Positions 45,314 through 54,641 of a DNA stretch of 64,000 nt are shown piece by piece. The stretch comes from Chitinophaga eiseniae (lineage in GTDB: Bacteria; Bacteroidota; Bacteroidia; Chitinophagales; Chitinophagaceae). Position 1 is the first letter of the stretch, and the number at the start of each line of letters is the position of its first letter. The notes beneath the pieces are model-generated. The model was not told the origin of the DNA, made no database searches, and worked only from the letters and a program-made list of their open reading frames with translations. The position numbers were made by a program, and so were the translations under genes. Location of the stretch: positions 434,001-498,000 of the forward strand of contig NZ_JABAHZ010000003.1 of the NCBI RefSeq assembly GCF_012641265.1. The letters are read 5' to 3'.

Positions 45314-46046
45314 TTTTCTCTAATAAAAAGGCTGATAAAAAAGGAGTTATTTTAACTTCACTGACCATGTCCAAACCGGCAGTGAGAAAAGTGCGTTGCC
45401 AGGTTGACCTGGAAAAAAAGTGCAGGAATCCCAGGTTATACACCATGAAATTGCGGATATCCCTGAGATGCTCTACCACTATAATCCTTCCCTGGTCTTG
45501 TAAACTACGGCGCAACTCCCGGAAAAAAATATGCCTTTCAACCTCGTCACGGATCTCATGGGCTGCCATAAAGACCAGGATCATATCGGCCGATGCCGTA
45601 GCCACAGGCATGTTAGCCGTGGTAATGGTTTGGGTACCGGGATAAGCTGCGTATACCCTGCGTGCCCGTTCAATAGAGACTTCGGTGTGTTTTACCGGGT
45701 CATAAAAATCGAATACCGTTAGTTTACTTCCCGGGTACTTTTGTGACAGCAGGTAGCTGGTTTCATCAAATCCTGCATGTATATTCATCAGTTGTTTTCC
45801 TGGCGATGTAATCAGGTCATCTAACCAATGCAGGCTATACAACGCCGATCTGTCGTAGATATACCAGGAAGCAGCGAGCGACAACAACACACTTCCTGCG
45901 AGTAGCCAGCAAGCTATCTGCAGGAGCAGGTATTCACTGAAATAACCTAACAATCCCAACAGCAATGCCGCTATGACGTAAAAGTGCCAGTTGAAACGGA
46001 TGATGTTTAAAACTCCTTGAAATGGTTTCCTTTCTATCTTTTCCAT
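45297..46046 (-). CDS. Membrane-anchored class I SAM-dependent methyltransferase
   Basis: 249 residues from the ATG of MEKIERKPF (an ATG 8 codons upstream would lengthen the overlap). Two membrane helices (about 20-60) precede a Rossmann methyltransferase domain with LMNIHAGFDETS as degenerate motif I, LTVFDFYDP, TANMPVATASADMILVFMAA and a post-II block FRELRRSLQDQGRIIVVEH. The glycine motif is unusual (NIHAGFDE), so SAM binding is not certain. It overlaps the flanking genes on both sides (13 nt and 17 nt). Confidence 0.75.
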   Translation of the reverse strand: MEKIERKPFQGVLNIIRFNWHFYVIAALLLGLLGYFSEYLLLQIACWLLAGSVLLSLAASWYIYDRSALYSLHWLDDLITSPGKQLMNIHAGFDETSYLLSQKYPGSKLTVFDFYDPVKHTEVSIERARRVYAAYPGTQTITTANMPVATASADMILVFMAAHEIRDEVERHIFFRELRRSLQDQGRIIVVEHLRDIRNFMVYNLGFLHFFSRSTWQRTFLTAGLDMVSEVKITPFLSAFLLEKNGMAS

Positions 46047-46774
46047 ACCTCTGTTTTTCCTTTCTTCCAATAGTAGGGAATTTGCCGGATGAGAAAAGCA
46101 TTGGCCAGCCGCGCCTCCCGAAAAGCTGGCTGACGCAGGAAACCGATTGCTGCGTGATTAACTTTCACTGGCTGTGGCGTCCAATGTTCTCTTACCCCTT
46201 CAATGATCAATACCCTATCAGATCCTGGTTCACAGGTAAATGTAAACGGTAGCGGGCCTGCAAATCGCCGTGCTTCTTTCCAGCTGCCAAACGGCGAAGT
46301 GGCTGGCAGCGCAGTATCGGGTTGCGCAGTATCCACCGATATTTGTATGCCTGATTGTACTGATGTTACCTCCAGCAAATTATCGGCAGTTACCACCTTC
46401 ATATCGGTAGTGGTGTATTGGTAGTGTGTAAACAAATTCCCCAGGTACTGCATTTTTTTCTTATTTGTTTCTGATTTAAGGATAAACAATCCTCTTAGCC
46501 TTTTCCCCTGGCTGTTAGTATATTTTACAAAAACCCGGTAGCCAGCTAAAATAAAATCATTGCCCATAAAAGCCGGAAATCCTTTCGGCCGTAGCCCCGT
46601 TGTTTTTACCACTGCCAATGCCACAAAAGCCCATTTATCCTGGAACAACTCCAATTGAAGCGGGGCGGGAACAAGCGGCTGCAGTGCTTCGGCAGGAAGT
46701 GCATAGGTGAGCACCAGTGAATTTTCAAAAAATGCCTGTACCGCAAAGGGATGATTCTTTAGTTGGGACCACAT
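46034..46774 (-). CDS. DUF2071 family protein (acetoacetate-decarboxylase-like fold)
   Basis: 246 residues with PAEALQPLVPAPLQLELFQD near the N-terminus, GYRVFVKYTNSQGKRLRGLF in the middle and PLPFTFTCE with WTPQPVKVNHAAIGFL near the end, as in the DUF2071/YqjF family. Function unknown. 7 nt after the DoxX-like gene stop, so part of the same operon. Confidence 0.82.
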   Translation of the reverse strand: MWSQLKNHPFAVQAFFENSLVLTYALPAEALQPLVPAPLQLELFQDKWAFVALAVVKTTGLRPKGFPAFMGNDFILAGYRVFVKYTNSQGKRLRGLFILKSETNKKKMQYLGNLFTHYQYTTTDMKVVTADNLLEVTSVQSGIQISVDTAQPDTALPATSPFGSWKEARRFAGPLPFTFTCEPGSDRVLIIEGVREHWTPQPVKVNHAAIGFLRQPAFREARLANAFLIRQIPYYWKKGKTEVWKR

Positions 46775-46781
46775 AACCAGC

Positions 46782-47156
46782 TCATTTTTCTACAGACAGC
46801 CTATAGCCGTGTATATACAGTAAGATAATAAATATTGCTGCGATGACGATGTTCAGCGAGCCAAAAAGCAAGAGATCTCTCGCCATAAAAAATTCAAGAA
46901 TATTCATGACACCCACCAACACTATTTGCGATAAGGTACACCATCGTGGCTTGATGCCCGATAATACCCACACCGCCATCAACACTTCCAGGAAGCCAAT
47001 AATACGGGTGAGAGGCGAGGCATACGTTAGGCCCAGGATCCGTGATACTATCAGCTCGTGGCGGGGTACTCCGTTCAACAATTTGCAAAACAGCCCGTTT
47101 ACCATCCAAACAATGGCTATCGCTATATTTCCGAACTTATACATTCGTTCCTTCAT
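46782..47156 (-). CDS. DoxX-like membrane protein
   Basis: 124 residues, four membrane helices, with WMVNGLFCKLLNGVPRHELI at the start and IGFLEVLMAVWVLSGIKPRW in the middle, the pattern of the DoxX-like family. First gene of the operon DoxX-like/DUF2071/methyltransferase/membrane protein. Role unknown. Confidence 0.78.
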   Translation of the reverse strand: MKERMYKFGNIAIAIVWMVNGLFCKLLNGVPRHELIVSRILGLTYASPLTRIIGFLEVLMAVWVLSGIKPRWCTLSQIVLVGVMNILEFFMARDLLLFGSLNIVIAAIFIILLYIHGYRLSVEK

Positions 47157-47298
47157 CTTTTTGAACCTTTATGGAAACAGCACCGGATTAACCTACACCA
47201 AGATATGATGAATAACGATACGCTCCATAGAAATTTCGGGGAATTAAGCTATGGCGCATGCAGCAAATTTATCCGGTGGCGAATTATTACAAAAAAAT

Positions 47299-47340
47299 AC
47301 GGGGCGCCGCCCGTGTAAGCAACGCCCCGTTTTGATCTTC
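47299..47340 (-). terminator. Terminator of the fructan operon
   Basis: Stem ACGGGGCG/CGCCCCGT around a 26-nt loop, followed on the minus strand by ATTTTTTTG. Just after the GH32 stop. Confidence 0.78.
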
Positions 47341-47348
47341 TTCTCGTT

Positions 47349-48848
47349 CTATTTATCCATATTCCATACCTTCAGGGTATTCAACTGTACCCCACCATTT
47401 TCTGCAAATGCCGCACATCCAGTAGCATCTTTAGCCGGAAATATCAGGGTAGTCATTACCTTTTCGCCATCATTTACAAATACTTCCAGCGAAGATTTAT
47501 CCAGCAATACCTGCAGGCGGATTTTTCCATTGACCGGCTGCACCGGCATATGCTGGGTATCTTTACCGTCGTTGATATACAATTCCTGACGTTGTACGTT
47601 GTAGCCTACTACTACCCCGCTGCCACTACTATGCTGCGCTACTTTTACGCCAAAATCGCTGGCTGTGCCCAGGGTAAATGTGGCATCTATCCAGTTAGCA
47701 TTAGTATTGAACTGCCGGCCATTGCTGATAGACAATACTTTACTATTCAATGAAACATTGCGCTGCTGCCATTTTTTAGCAGCTGGCAATTTATCGAGGT
47801 AACCGTTCAATACTGCCGCCGGTTGTTGAAATAAACGTATACCCGCAGACGTAGTTTTCAGTTGCAGGTCGCGGGGAATAGACATTTGTCCACGCCAGGG
47901 CCAGGTGGCCGTTTCGAAAGGCATCAGCCATCCGATCATCATCTGGCGGTTAGCAGGCAGATGATTGTAGGGAATAGCGGCGTAAAATGTTTTGCCATAG
48001 TCTACAAAGAGCTGCGTTTCGGGAGTATGACCATTGGTAAAGGTTTTACCATCGAAGTCGCCGATAAAGTATTGCATACCCGTAGCGGCATCCTGGTTGC
48101 CAGAGGAAACCATCAGCAACCATTTCTTTTTGGCCGGATTACCATCTACGTATAGGGGTGTGAGTGAGGGACATTCCCAGATCTTTCGGGCATCACCCTG
48201 TGGCCCGAATTCACTCAGCAGCTCCCAATCCTTCAGGTTTACTGAACCGTAAAATTGCACTTTATGCTCAGCGGGTACGGCCACCGTCATCAGCCATTTA
48301 TGCTGGTCTTCCAGCCAGATCACGCTGGGGTCACGGAAGTCCTTCTTGTGGATATCTACCACCGGGTTATTGGCGTAGTTCGTATAAGTAAGCCCTCCAT
48401 CATTGCTGTATGCGATAAACTGGGATTCCTTTTGCTGTTTAGGCTGATCGGCGGTATAAATGGCTACAATGGGCGCTTTGCCATTCTTTCCAAAGCCGCT
48501 GCTGTTGTGTTGATCCAGCACTGCCGACCCCGAAAATATCCAGGTAGTAGTATCCCTGGTTTCTAACTCCGGAATGGCTACTGGCAGGTGTTTCCAGTTT
48601 ACCAGGTCGGTGCTGGTAGCATGCCCCCAGCTCATATGTCCCCATTTATTTTCGAAGGGATTATGTTGATAATACAAGTGATAAACGCCATCCAGGTAAA
48701 TCAATCCATTGGGATCGTTGGTCCAGTTTTTAGCGGGTGTAAAATGATATACGGGGCGCCATTGCGGCGTGGGTACCGTACTTTCCTGCGCCTGGAGTAG
48801 CCCGGGCAACAGTGCTGCCAACAGTAGTGAAAATAGTTTTCTTTTCAT
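47349..48848 (-). CDS. Glycoside hydrolase family 32 (fructan-hydrolysing)
   Basis: 499 residues. Signal peptide ending LLQAQ. Five-bladed propeller with the nucleophile in NWTNDPNGLIYLDG, the transition-state Asp in DFRDPSVIW and the acid/base Glu in WECPSLTPLY, then a C-terminal beta-sandwich (about 365-499). This is the levanase/inulinase/invertase family; exo-beta-fructosidase is likeliest given that no other fructanase is in the locus, but substrate cannot be fixed by sequence reading. Last gene of the operon. Confidence 0.94.
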   Translation of the reverse strand: MKRKLFSLLLAALLPGLLQAQESTVPTPQWRPVYHFTPAKNWTNDPNGLIYLDGVYHLYYQHNPFENKWGHMSWGHATSTDLVNWKHLPVAIPELETRDTTTWIFSGSAVLDQHNSSGFGKNGKAPIVAIYTADQPKQQKESQFIAYSNDGGLTYTNYANNPVVDIHKKDFRDPSVIWLEDQHKWLMTVAVPAEHKVQFYGSVNLKDWELLSEFGPQGDARKIWECPSLTPLYVDGNPAKKKWLLMVSSGNQDAATGMQYFIGDFDGKTFTNGHTPETQLFVDYGKTFYAAIPYNHLPANRQMMIGWLMPFETATWPWRGQMSIPRDLQLKTTSAGIRLFQQPAAVLNGYLDKLPAAKKWQQRNVSLNSKVLSISNGRQFNTNANWIDATFTLGTASDFGVKVAQHSSGSGVVVGYNVQRQELYINDGKDTQHMPVQPVNGKIRLQVLLDKSSLEVFVNDGEKVMTTLIFPAKDATGCAAFAENGGVQLNTLKVWNMDK

Positions 48849-48885
48849 AACAAGATGAATATATTAATGAAATCGGTTTTACTTA

Positions 48886-50604
48886 TTACCAGCCGGTATT
48901 TTGTTTATACAGCCCTTTGCTGTAATTGATCTGATTTAAGGGTACCGGCAGGTATTCATCTCTCCCCTTTTTAAAAGCCGCATCATTTAAATGCGCGCTG
49001 CGTGTTTTTTCAACAGCAAAATAAGCATTGAGATAATCGGCTGCAATACCCCAGCGTACGAGGTCAAAAAACCGGCTGCCTTCCATGGCAAATTCCAGCC
49101 GGCGTTCCCAGCGCAGGGCCTTGCGGGCAAAGTCCTGCGTCCAGGTACAGTTTACGCCAGGCTGGTAGATGCCTATTTTATAATTAGAGGTAAAGCTGCC
49201 ATTGGCCTGTTTTAACAGGGCTGTACTGGCCCCGGCTCTTTCCCGGATGCGGTTTATCAGCGGCAGGGCTTCTGCCGGGCGTCCCAGCTCTATCAATGCT
49301 TCCGCTTTAAACAATAACACATCGGCAAAGCGGATGATTGTCCAGTTTTTGGAACTCGACATAAATGGCGGCACTTTCTGGAAGGACGGATCGGTAGGTA
49401 ATACCACTTCTTTCAGGCTGAGATAACTGCCGTATACTTCTGGTGCACGTGCCCAGGAACGCTGATAAATAAACGCCGGATCGTATTTATATGGATGCCC
49501 GGGAATGGCCACGGTATGATCTAAACGCGGATCAAAGGTGTTGGTAAGAAAATCACTTTCCTTACTCACATTCACATTGTTGTAAGTATCGAACAGGGGC
49601 AACCCGTTGTTGTCGGTCTTGAAGGCATTGACCAGGTTGTAGCTGGGCGAATGAAAGCCGCAGCAGCCATAGTCCTGGTTCATGGGATAATTGAGCGCAT
49701 GCCCATAGTCCAGGCGACCTTTGGGCGTACCATCATCTTTTGAATACTGGATGGCAAATACCGATTCGGGACCGTTTTCTGTTTTAGAGAGAAAGTTATT
49801 GGCGTAGTCGGTCGATAACTGGTATTTACCTGCGTTGATCACTTCATCACAGAGGCTGTTTACCTGTTGCAGCATAGTAGCGTCAATGCTGGCTACGTTG
49901 TTATTGTCGTCTTGCTTATAAGCCTGGTACAACAAGGTTTTAGCCAGGTAAGCTTTGGCTGCAAATTTATTGGTCCTTCCTGCTTCCGGTTGTATATCGG
50001 GGAGATGGGCAGCGGCAAAAGTAAAGTCGTCTGCGATCTTTGTCCAAAGCTGATCACTGGTATAAGTCCTGTTGGAAATAGTGTCGTAGCTTGCCTTTGG
50101 CACATACTCATCGATATAAGGCACGTATTTAAACAATTCTTTCAACAAAAAATAGTAATGCCCTCTCAGGAATCTCATTTCTGCCTGGCGTACTGTCTTC
50201 TGCGGGAAAGTGCTTTCTGTAGCTTTATCCAAACGTGCCAGTGCATCGTTTACGCGGCCAATACCCACGTATAAACGAAACCATAGCAGGTCGGACGAGC
50301 CATTATCGACCCGGTTGAGCGAAAACGTTTCATAGAAATGGAAGTCGCTGATATCGCCGGCGCCGTCGCCACCTTTGTAGGCATCGCCACTACGAATATT
50401 ACCATAAGGCCACATGTTGGAATAAGGAGCGGTGTAGTGATCGTTTCCTAAAGATGCATAGGCCGCGACCACCATTTTCTCCAGGTTTTGCGGTGTGTCC
50501 AGGTCATCGCCAGAGATAACGCCCTGCGGCGCCTGGTCCAGGAATTTGCTGCATGCGCCGAGCAGCAGGCAGCTCAATAAAAGAATATATCTTGTGTACT
50601 TCAT
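48886..50604 (-). CDS. SusD/RagB-family outer-membrane glycan-binding lipoprotein
   Basis: 572 residues. Lipoprotein signal with LLLGACSKFLDQAPQG, then SusD TPR-like helices (FLRGHYYFLLKELFKYVPYI) and the typical C-terminal features FADVLLFKAEALIELGRP, LINRIRERAG and LRWERRLEFAMEGSRFFDLV. It forms the lid of the SusC transporter at the cell surface. 18 nt after the SusC stop. Confidence 0.96.
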   Translation of the reverse strand: MKYTRYILLLSCLLLGACSKFLDQAPQGVISGDDLDTPQNLEKMVVAAYASLGNDHYTAPYSNMWPYGNIRSGDAYKGGDGAGDISDFHFYETFSLNRVDNGSSDLLWFRLYVGIGRVNDALARLDKATESTFPQKTVRQAEMRFLRGHYYFLLKELFKYVPYIDEYVPKASYDTISNRTYTSDQLWTKIADDFTFAAAHLPDIQPEAGRTNKFAAKAYLAKTLLYQAYKQDDNNNVASIDATMLQQVNSLCDEVINAGKYQLSTDYANNFLSKTENGPESVFAIQYSKDDGTPKGRLDYGHALNYPMNQDYGCCGFHSPSYNLVNAFKTDNNGLPLFDTYNNVNVSKESDFLTNTFDPRLDHTVAIPGHPYKYDPAFIYQRSWARAPEVYGSYLSLKEVVLPTDPSFQKVPPFMSSSKNWTIIRFADVLLFKAEALIELGRPAEALPLINRIRERAGASTALLKQANGSFTSNYKIGIYQPGVNCTWTQDFARKALRWERRLEFAMEGSRFFDLVRWGIAADYLNAYFAVEKTRSAHLNDAAFKKGRDEYLPVPLNQINYSKGLYKQNTGW

Positions 50605-50622
50605 GATAGCGGTGTTAGCATG

Positions 50623-53600
50623 TTAGAATGACAGGTTCAGACCGATGGTACCTATCACCGGGATAGGATACGCGTTGTTTGGATTTTCAGGATCTGTAGC
50701 GGTGAACTTCCGGCTCTTGAATGTGAGCAGGTTGCTACCCTGGATATATACCCGCGCTGTTTGCAAACGCTTGCTGAATAAGTGCTGGAAGCTGTAGCCT
50801 AATTGCAGGTTCCTCAATTTCAGGTAAGATCCAGGCTCCAGGAAATAGGTAGAGGTCCTGTTTTCGTTGTTGCGGTCTACCAGCGTGAGCGCCGGGATAG
50901 TGGCATCCGGATGCTGCGGCGTCCAGGCGCTCAGCGTGCGTTGTCCCCAGTTAGTACCAGGCCATAGCGAGGAGAAGTCGGTATATGTTTTATAGGTATT
51001 ATATACCTGTAAGCCCTGAATACCTTGCAGGAAGAAGCTCAGGTCAAAATGTTTGTATTCCAGCGATACATTTAAACCATAGGTAAATTCAGGATCTCCT
51101 TTACCGATATAGTCGCGGTCTTTGTCATCAATGACGCCATCGTTGTTGAGATCTTTATAACGGATACGGCCCAGGCCCTTCCCGATTTGATTGGCATAGT
51201 CGTCGACTTCTTTCTGGGAGCGAAACAGTCCATCGGCTACATAACCGAAGGTAGAGTTGATAGAGCGTCCCAGGATGGTTTTATCCTGACCGTTGCCGGG
51301 ATAAGAAGTGAGTACTTCAGCAGGCAGTTTGGTTACCTTGTTGCGATAGGTGGCTACGTTGCCCGTTACAGTGAGCGATAAGCCAGGGGCTATATTGCCG
51401 TTGTAAGAAAGCAATACTTCCAGGCCTTTGTTCTGCATAGAGGCGCCGTTTACGAACTTAGTGCCACCCTCTCCTATTACCGCCAGGTACGCAGGACTGA
51501 TAAGGATATCGGAAGTATTTTTCACGAAATAATCAACAGAACCGGTCAACCGGTTATTGAATAAGCCGAAATCAATTCCACCATTCGACTCCGTGGTGCT
51601 TTCCCATTTCAAGGAGGGATTGCCTTGCTGAATGAGCGTATACCCGGAAGGCAGCTGCCCCGAGCCTGCGCCATTGAGGTCATACGCGCTACCGGAATCG
51701 AAATCCCAGGTAGGATCAATGCCATAGATGGCGGAGTACAGGGTGTAAGTAGCGTTGTTGGCAATTTCCTGGTTACCGGTTTTACCCCAGCCGAAACGCA
51801 GTTTCAGGTCAGATAAAAAAGGAACATTGTCTTTCAGGAAATTTTCCTGGCTTACGCGCCATCCCAGCGATACGGCGGGGAACATACCGAAGCGGTTGTC
51901 TTTCCCGAAGCGGGAAGAACCATCGCGGCGCAGGGTTACAGAAGCCAGGTATTTATTATCGTAGGCATAGTTGGCCTTACCGAAGTAAGATAACAACGTA
52001 TAGCCGCTACCGATACCTCCATTGTCTTTATTGGAGGAACCTGCATTCAGGTAAGCATAGTCGATATTTTCCAGTGCGTAGCCCTGCCTGCTGGCATAGA
52101 AATTCTGCGCCATGTATTTGATCTGTTCTGCACCCAGCAGGAAATCGAACCGGTGCCGCTGCATGGCCAGGTTGTATGTCAGCGTATTTTGCCATACCCA
52201 GTTTCCATTATAATCCTGTGAGGTTTGGGAGAAGTTGGAATTATCTGACAAAAATCCGGAGGTATAGGATTTACGCAGTACCCGCTGGTAGGTGCCGTTG
52301 TAGTCGATTCCATAACTGCTTTTAAAATGCAGGTTAGGAATAATTTCCAGGTCGGCGTAGGCATTACCGAAGATGCGCACAAAATTGCTTTTATTCTGGC
52401 GGTTGTCTTCAATCAGCCGTACTGGATTCTGGCGATCGGTCATTCCGGGTGCAGGGCCGCCCCAGCCTCCAGACACGGTATGTACCGGTACAACGGGTTG
52501 TTGTACAAGCGCAGCAAAGAGCACATCGCCGGAAGGGATTAATACATCCCGGGTGTAGGTAGCCGACAGGTTTTCACCGATTTTCAAACGTCCTTTGAAG
52601 AAAGAATAATCGGTGTTAAAGCGGGCGTTGAGCTTTTGCTGGTTGGTGGCTTTTACAATGCCTTTGTTGTTATACATGCCAACCGAAAAATAGGAGTTCC
52701 CTTTTTCGCTGCCATTGGCAATGGCCACGTTGTAAGTTTGCAGCAGGGAGGTTTGCGCGATCTGGTCGTACCAGTAAGTATCCGCCGGCTTCATGGTTTT
52801 GGCGGCATCGATATATTCGGGCAGCAATACCTTGTTGAGTACCGGGTTGTTGTAATCGCCGTTCCAGTCGTATTGATAAATCTGATTGTTGTCAGGATCG
52901 GTATGATCGTTGACCGCCGCCTGCCAGTAGGCACGGCCACGGCCTTGGGTATTCAGTGTTTTCAGCTTGGTGGTATAGTCCTGGAGGGAGGCGGAAATGT
53001 CGGCGGAGATGCGGCTATATCCTTTCTTTGCTCTCTTTGTGGTAACAATGATCACCCCGTTTGCTGCCCTGGAACCGTAGATAGTGGCGGCCGAGGCGTC
53101 TTTCAGCACTTGTATGGATTCGATATCGTTCTGGTTGAGCTCCTGCAAACCTCTTTTGGTGGGAATACCATCAATTACGTACAGGGGATCATTATTGCCC
53201 AGGGTACCGATACCGCGTATCCTGACAGTAGCGCTGGCATTGGGATCTCCGCTGGTAGTAATGAATACACCGGGTACGCGGCCCTGCAGCGATTTAACCG
53301 GGTTACCCGACGGGATGTCTTTTATTTCACTGACATTTACTACTGATACGGCGCCGGTAAGGTCGGCCTTCTTTTGTGTCTGGTAGCCCGTTACCACGAT
53401 CTGATTCAGATCGGTGGCATTGTCTTCCATCTCTACCTGCATATTCCCCGTGGTGGCTTTCTGCGACAGGGGTTTCATACCGATATAGGAGAAGTTGAGT
53501 ACATCGCCGGGAGCGACCGACAAGGCAAATTGTCCGCTGCCGTTTGTAATGGCGTGTTGATTGCCTGATTGCACCGTAACGCCGGGCAGGGGCGTGTGGC

Positions 53601-53697
53601 TTTGTTTACTGATAACAGTGCCGGTAATGCTTTTTTGCTGTGCCAGTGTACACAGGCCAAACAGCAGCATGGGTAGCAGGTAAAATAATTTTTTCAT
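50623..53697 (-). CDS. SusC/RagA-family TonB-dependent outer-membrane transporter
   Basis: 1024 residues. Signal peptide, a carboxypeptidase-regulatory-like beta domain (about 20-95: ITGTVISKQSHTPLPGVTVQ), a TonB-box-like region, plug domain (VNVSEIKDIPSGNPVKSLQG, VIDGIPTKRGLQELNQNDIE) and a 22-stranded barrel ending in GTIGLNLSF with the terminal Phe. It imports fructo-oligosaccharides with SusD. 31 nt downstream of the PfkB gene, so co-transcribed. Confidence 0.97.
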   Translation of the reverse strand: MKKLFYLLPMLLFGLCTLAQQKSITGTVISKQSHTPLPGVTVQSGNQHAITNGSGQFALSVAPGDVLNFSYIGMKPLSQKATTGNMQVEMEDNATDLNQIVVTGYQTQKKADLTGAVSVVNVSEIKDIPSGNPVKSLQGRVPGVFITTSGDPNASATVRIRGIGTLGNNDPLYVIDGIPTKRGLQELNQNDIESIQVLKDASAATIYGSRAANGVIIVTTKRAKKGYSRISADISASLQDYTTKLKTLNTQGRGRAYWQAAVNDHTDPDNNQIYQYDWNGDYNNPVLNKVLLPEYIDAAKTMKPADTYWYDQIAQTSLLQTYNVAIANGSEKGNSYFSVGMYNNKGIVKATNQQKLNARFNTDYSFFKGRLKIGENLSATYTRDVLIPSGDVLFAALVQQPVVPVHTVSGGWGGPAPGMTDRQNPVRLIEDNRQNKSNFVRIFGNAYADLEIIPNLHFKSSYGIDYNGTYQRVLRKSYTSGFLSDNSNFSQTSQDYNGNWVWQNTLTYNLAMQRHRFDFLLGAEQIKYMAQNFYASRQGYALENIDYAYLNAGSSNKDNGGIGSGYTLLSYFGKANYAYDNKYLASVTLRRDGSSRFGKDNRFGMFPAVSLGWRVSQENFLKDNVPFLSDLKLRFGWGKTGNQEIANNATYTLYSAIYGIDPTWDFDSGSAYDLNGAGSGQLPSGYTLIQQGNPSLKWESTTESNGGIDFGLFNNRLTGSVDYFVKNTSDILISPAYLAVIGEGGTKFVNGASMQNKGLEVLLSYNGNIAPGLSLTVTGNVATYRNKVTKLPAEVLTSYPGNGQDKTILGRSINSTFGYVADGLFRSQKEVDDYANQIGKGLGRIRYKDLNNDGVIDDKDRDYIGKGDPEFTYGLNVSLEYKHFDLSFFLQGIQGLQVYNTYKTYTDFSSLWPGTNWGQRTLSAWTPQHPDATIPALTLVDRNNENRTSTYFLEPGSYLKLRNLQLGYSFQHLFSKRLQTARVYIQGSNLLTFKSRKFTATDPENPNNAYPIPVIGTIGLNLSF

Positions 53698-53728
53698 AAC
53701 GGAATTTGTGGATTTGTGTTACAGATGA

Positions 53729-54631
53729 TTAACTGTATTGTGGCGCGTTCATTAACGTGATAATTTCCGATGGATCATAGGCAGGGCAACCACCGGGGCG
53801 GGAAGCCACCAGGGCGCCGAGGGCGTTGGCAAAAGCCAGGCTGTAAGCAGGGCTTTGGCGCTGGAGCTGGCATACGAGGAATCCCGCCAGGAAAGCATCT
53901 CCGCTGCCGATGGTATCGGCTACGGTAATGGGTTGCCCTTCCTGGTAATGGAACTGCCCGTTGATATATCCCATGCAGCCTTTACTTCCCAACGTAACAA
54001 CCATCACCGGGATATCGAAGCGGGTCGATAACGCCTGGATACGTTCTTCCTGTGTAGTATAGTGTCCGTACCAGGAGCTGATTAATTCCAGCTCGGCTAC
54101 ATTGAGTTTCAACAGATCGCAGACCTGCATCAGCCATTCCAGGTTGCTACGGGAGTAGTAAGGCGCCCGGAGGTTGATATCCAGTACCTTTTTAGTAGGC
54201 GATTCCAAAGCCTTCAGCAGCGTAGCTTTCGATACATCGTGGCGGGCCATGAGGCTACCGAACACGATATATTGTAAGGCGTCGCTCTCTAATAACTCCG
54301 CCAGTTCGGGATTCCAGGAAATAAAATCCCAGGCTACCGGGTATAGGATGTCGTATTGCATATCGTTGTGGGCGTCCATCCAGGCGTTTACTTTACCGGT
54401 GGCATATTCCAGGTCCGTTTGCACATAAGTAGCCGACAGTCCCATTTTTTCCATGAGCTGCAGGAGCCGCCGGCCATGCTCATCTGTTCCCGTGCGGGAT
54501 ACCATAGCTACCTGCTGCGATAGCTGCTGCAGATGGTACGCTACGTTCATTGGTGCGCCGCCTGGCAGCTCTTTATCCGGTAAAATGTCCCACAATATTT
54601 CTCCCAGGCAGGCGATGTTATACTTTATCAT
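53729..54631 (-). CDS. PfkB-family carbohydrate kinase (probable fructokinase)
   Basis: 300 residues. Ribokinase fold with PGGAPMNVAYHLQQL near the N-terminus and the catalytic signature DTIGSGDAFLAGFLVCQLQR near residue 245. VVTLGSKGCMGY precedes it. Neighbouring MFS importer and GH32 imply fructose as substrate, as for the Bacteroides thetaiotaomicron fructan locus (BT1757). 10 nt after the MFS stop. Confidence 0.92.
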   Translation of the reverse strand: MIKYNIACLGEILWDILPDKELPGGAPMNVAYHLQQLSQQVAMVSRTGTDEHGRRLLQLMEKMGLSATYVQTDLEYATGKVNAWMDAHNDMQYDILYPVAWDFISWNPELAELLESDALQYIVFGSLMARHDVSKATLLKALESPTKKVLDINLRAPYYSRSNLEWLMQVCDLLKLNVAELELISSWYGHYTTQEERIQALSTRFDIPVMVVTLGSKGCMGYINGQFHYQEGQPITVADTIGSGDAFLAGFLVCQLQRQSPAYSLAFANALGALVASRPGGCPAYDPSEIITLMNAPQYS

Positions 54632-54641
54632 AGCAAAAAAA

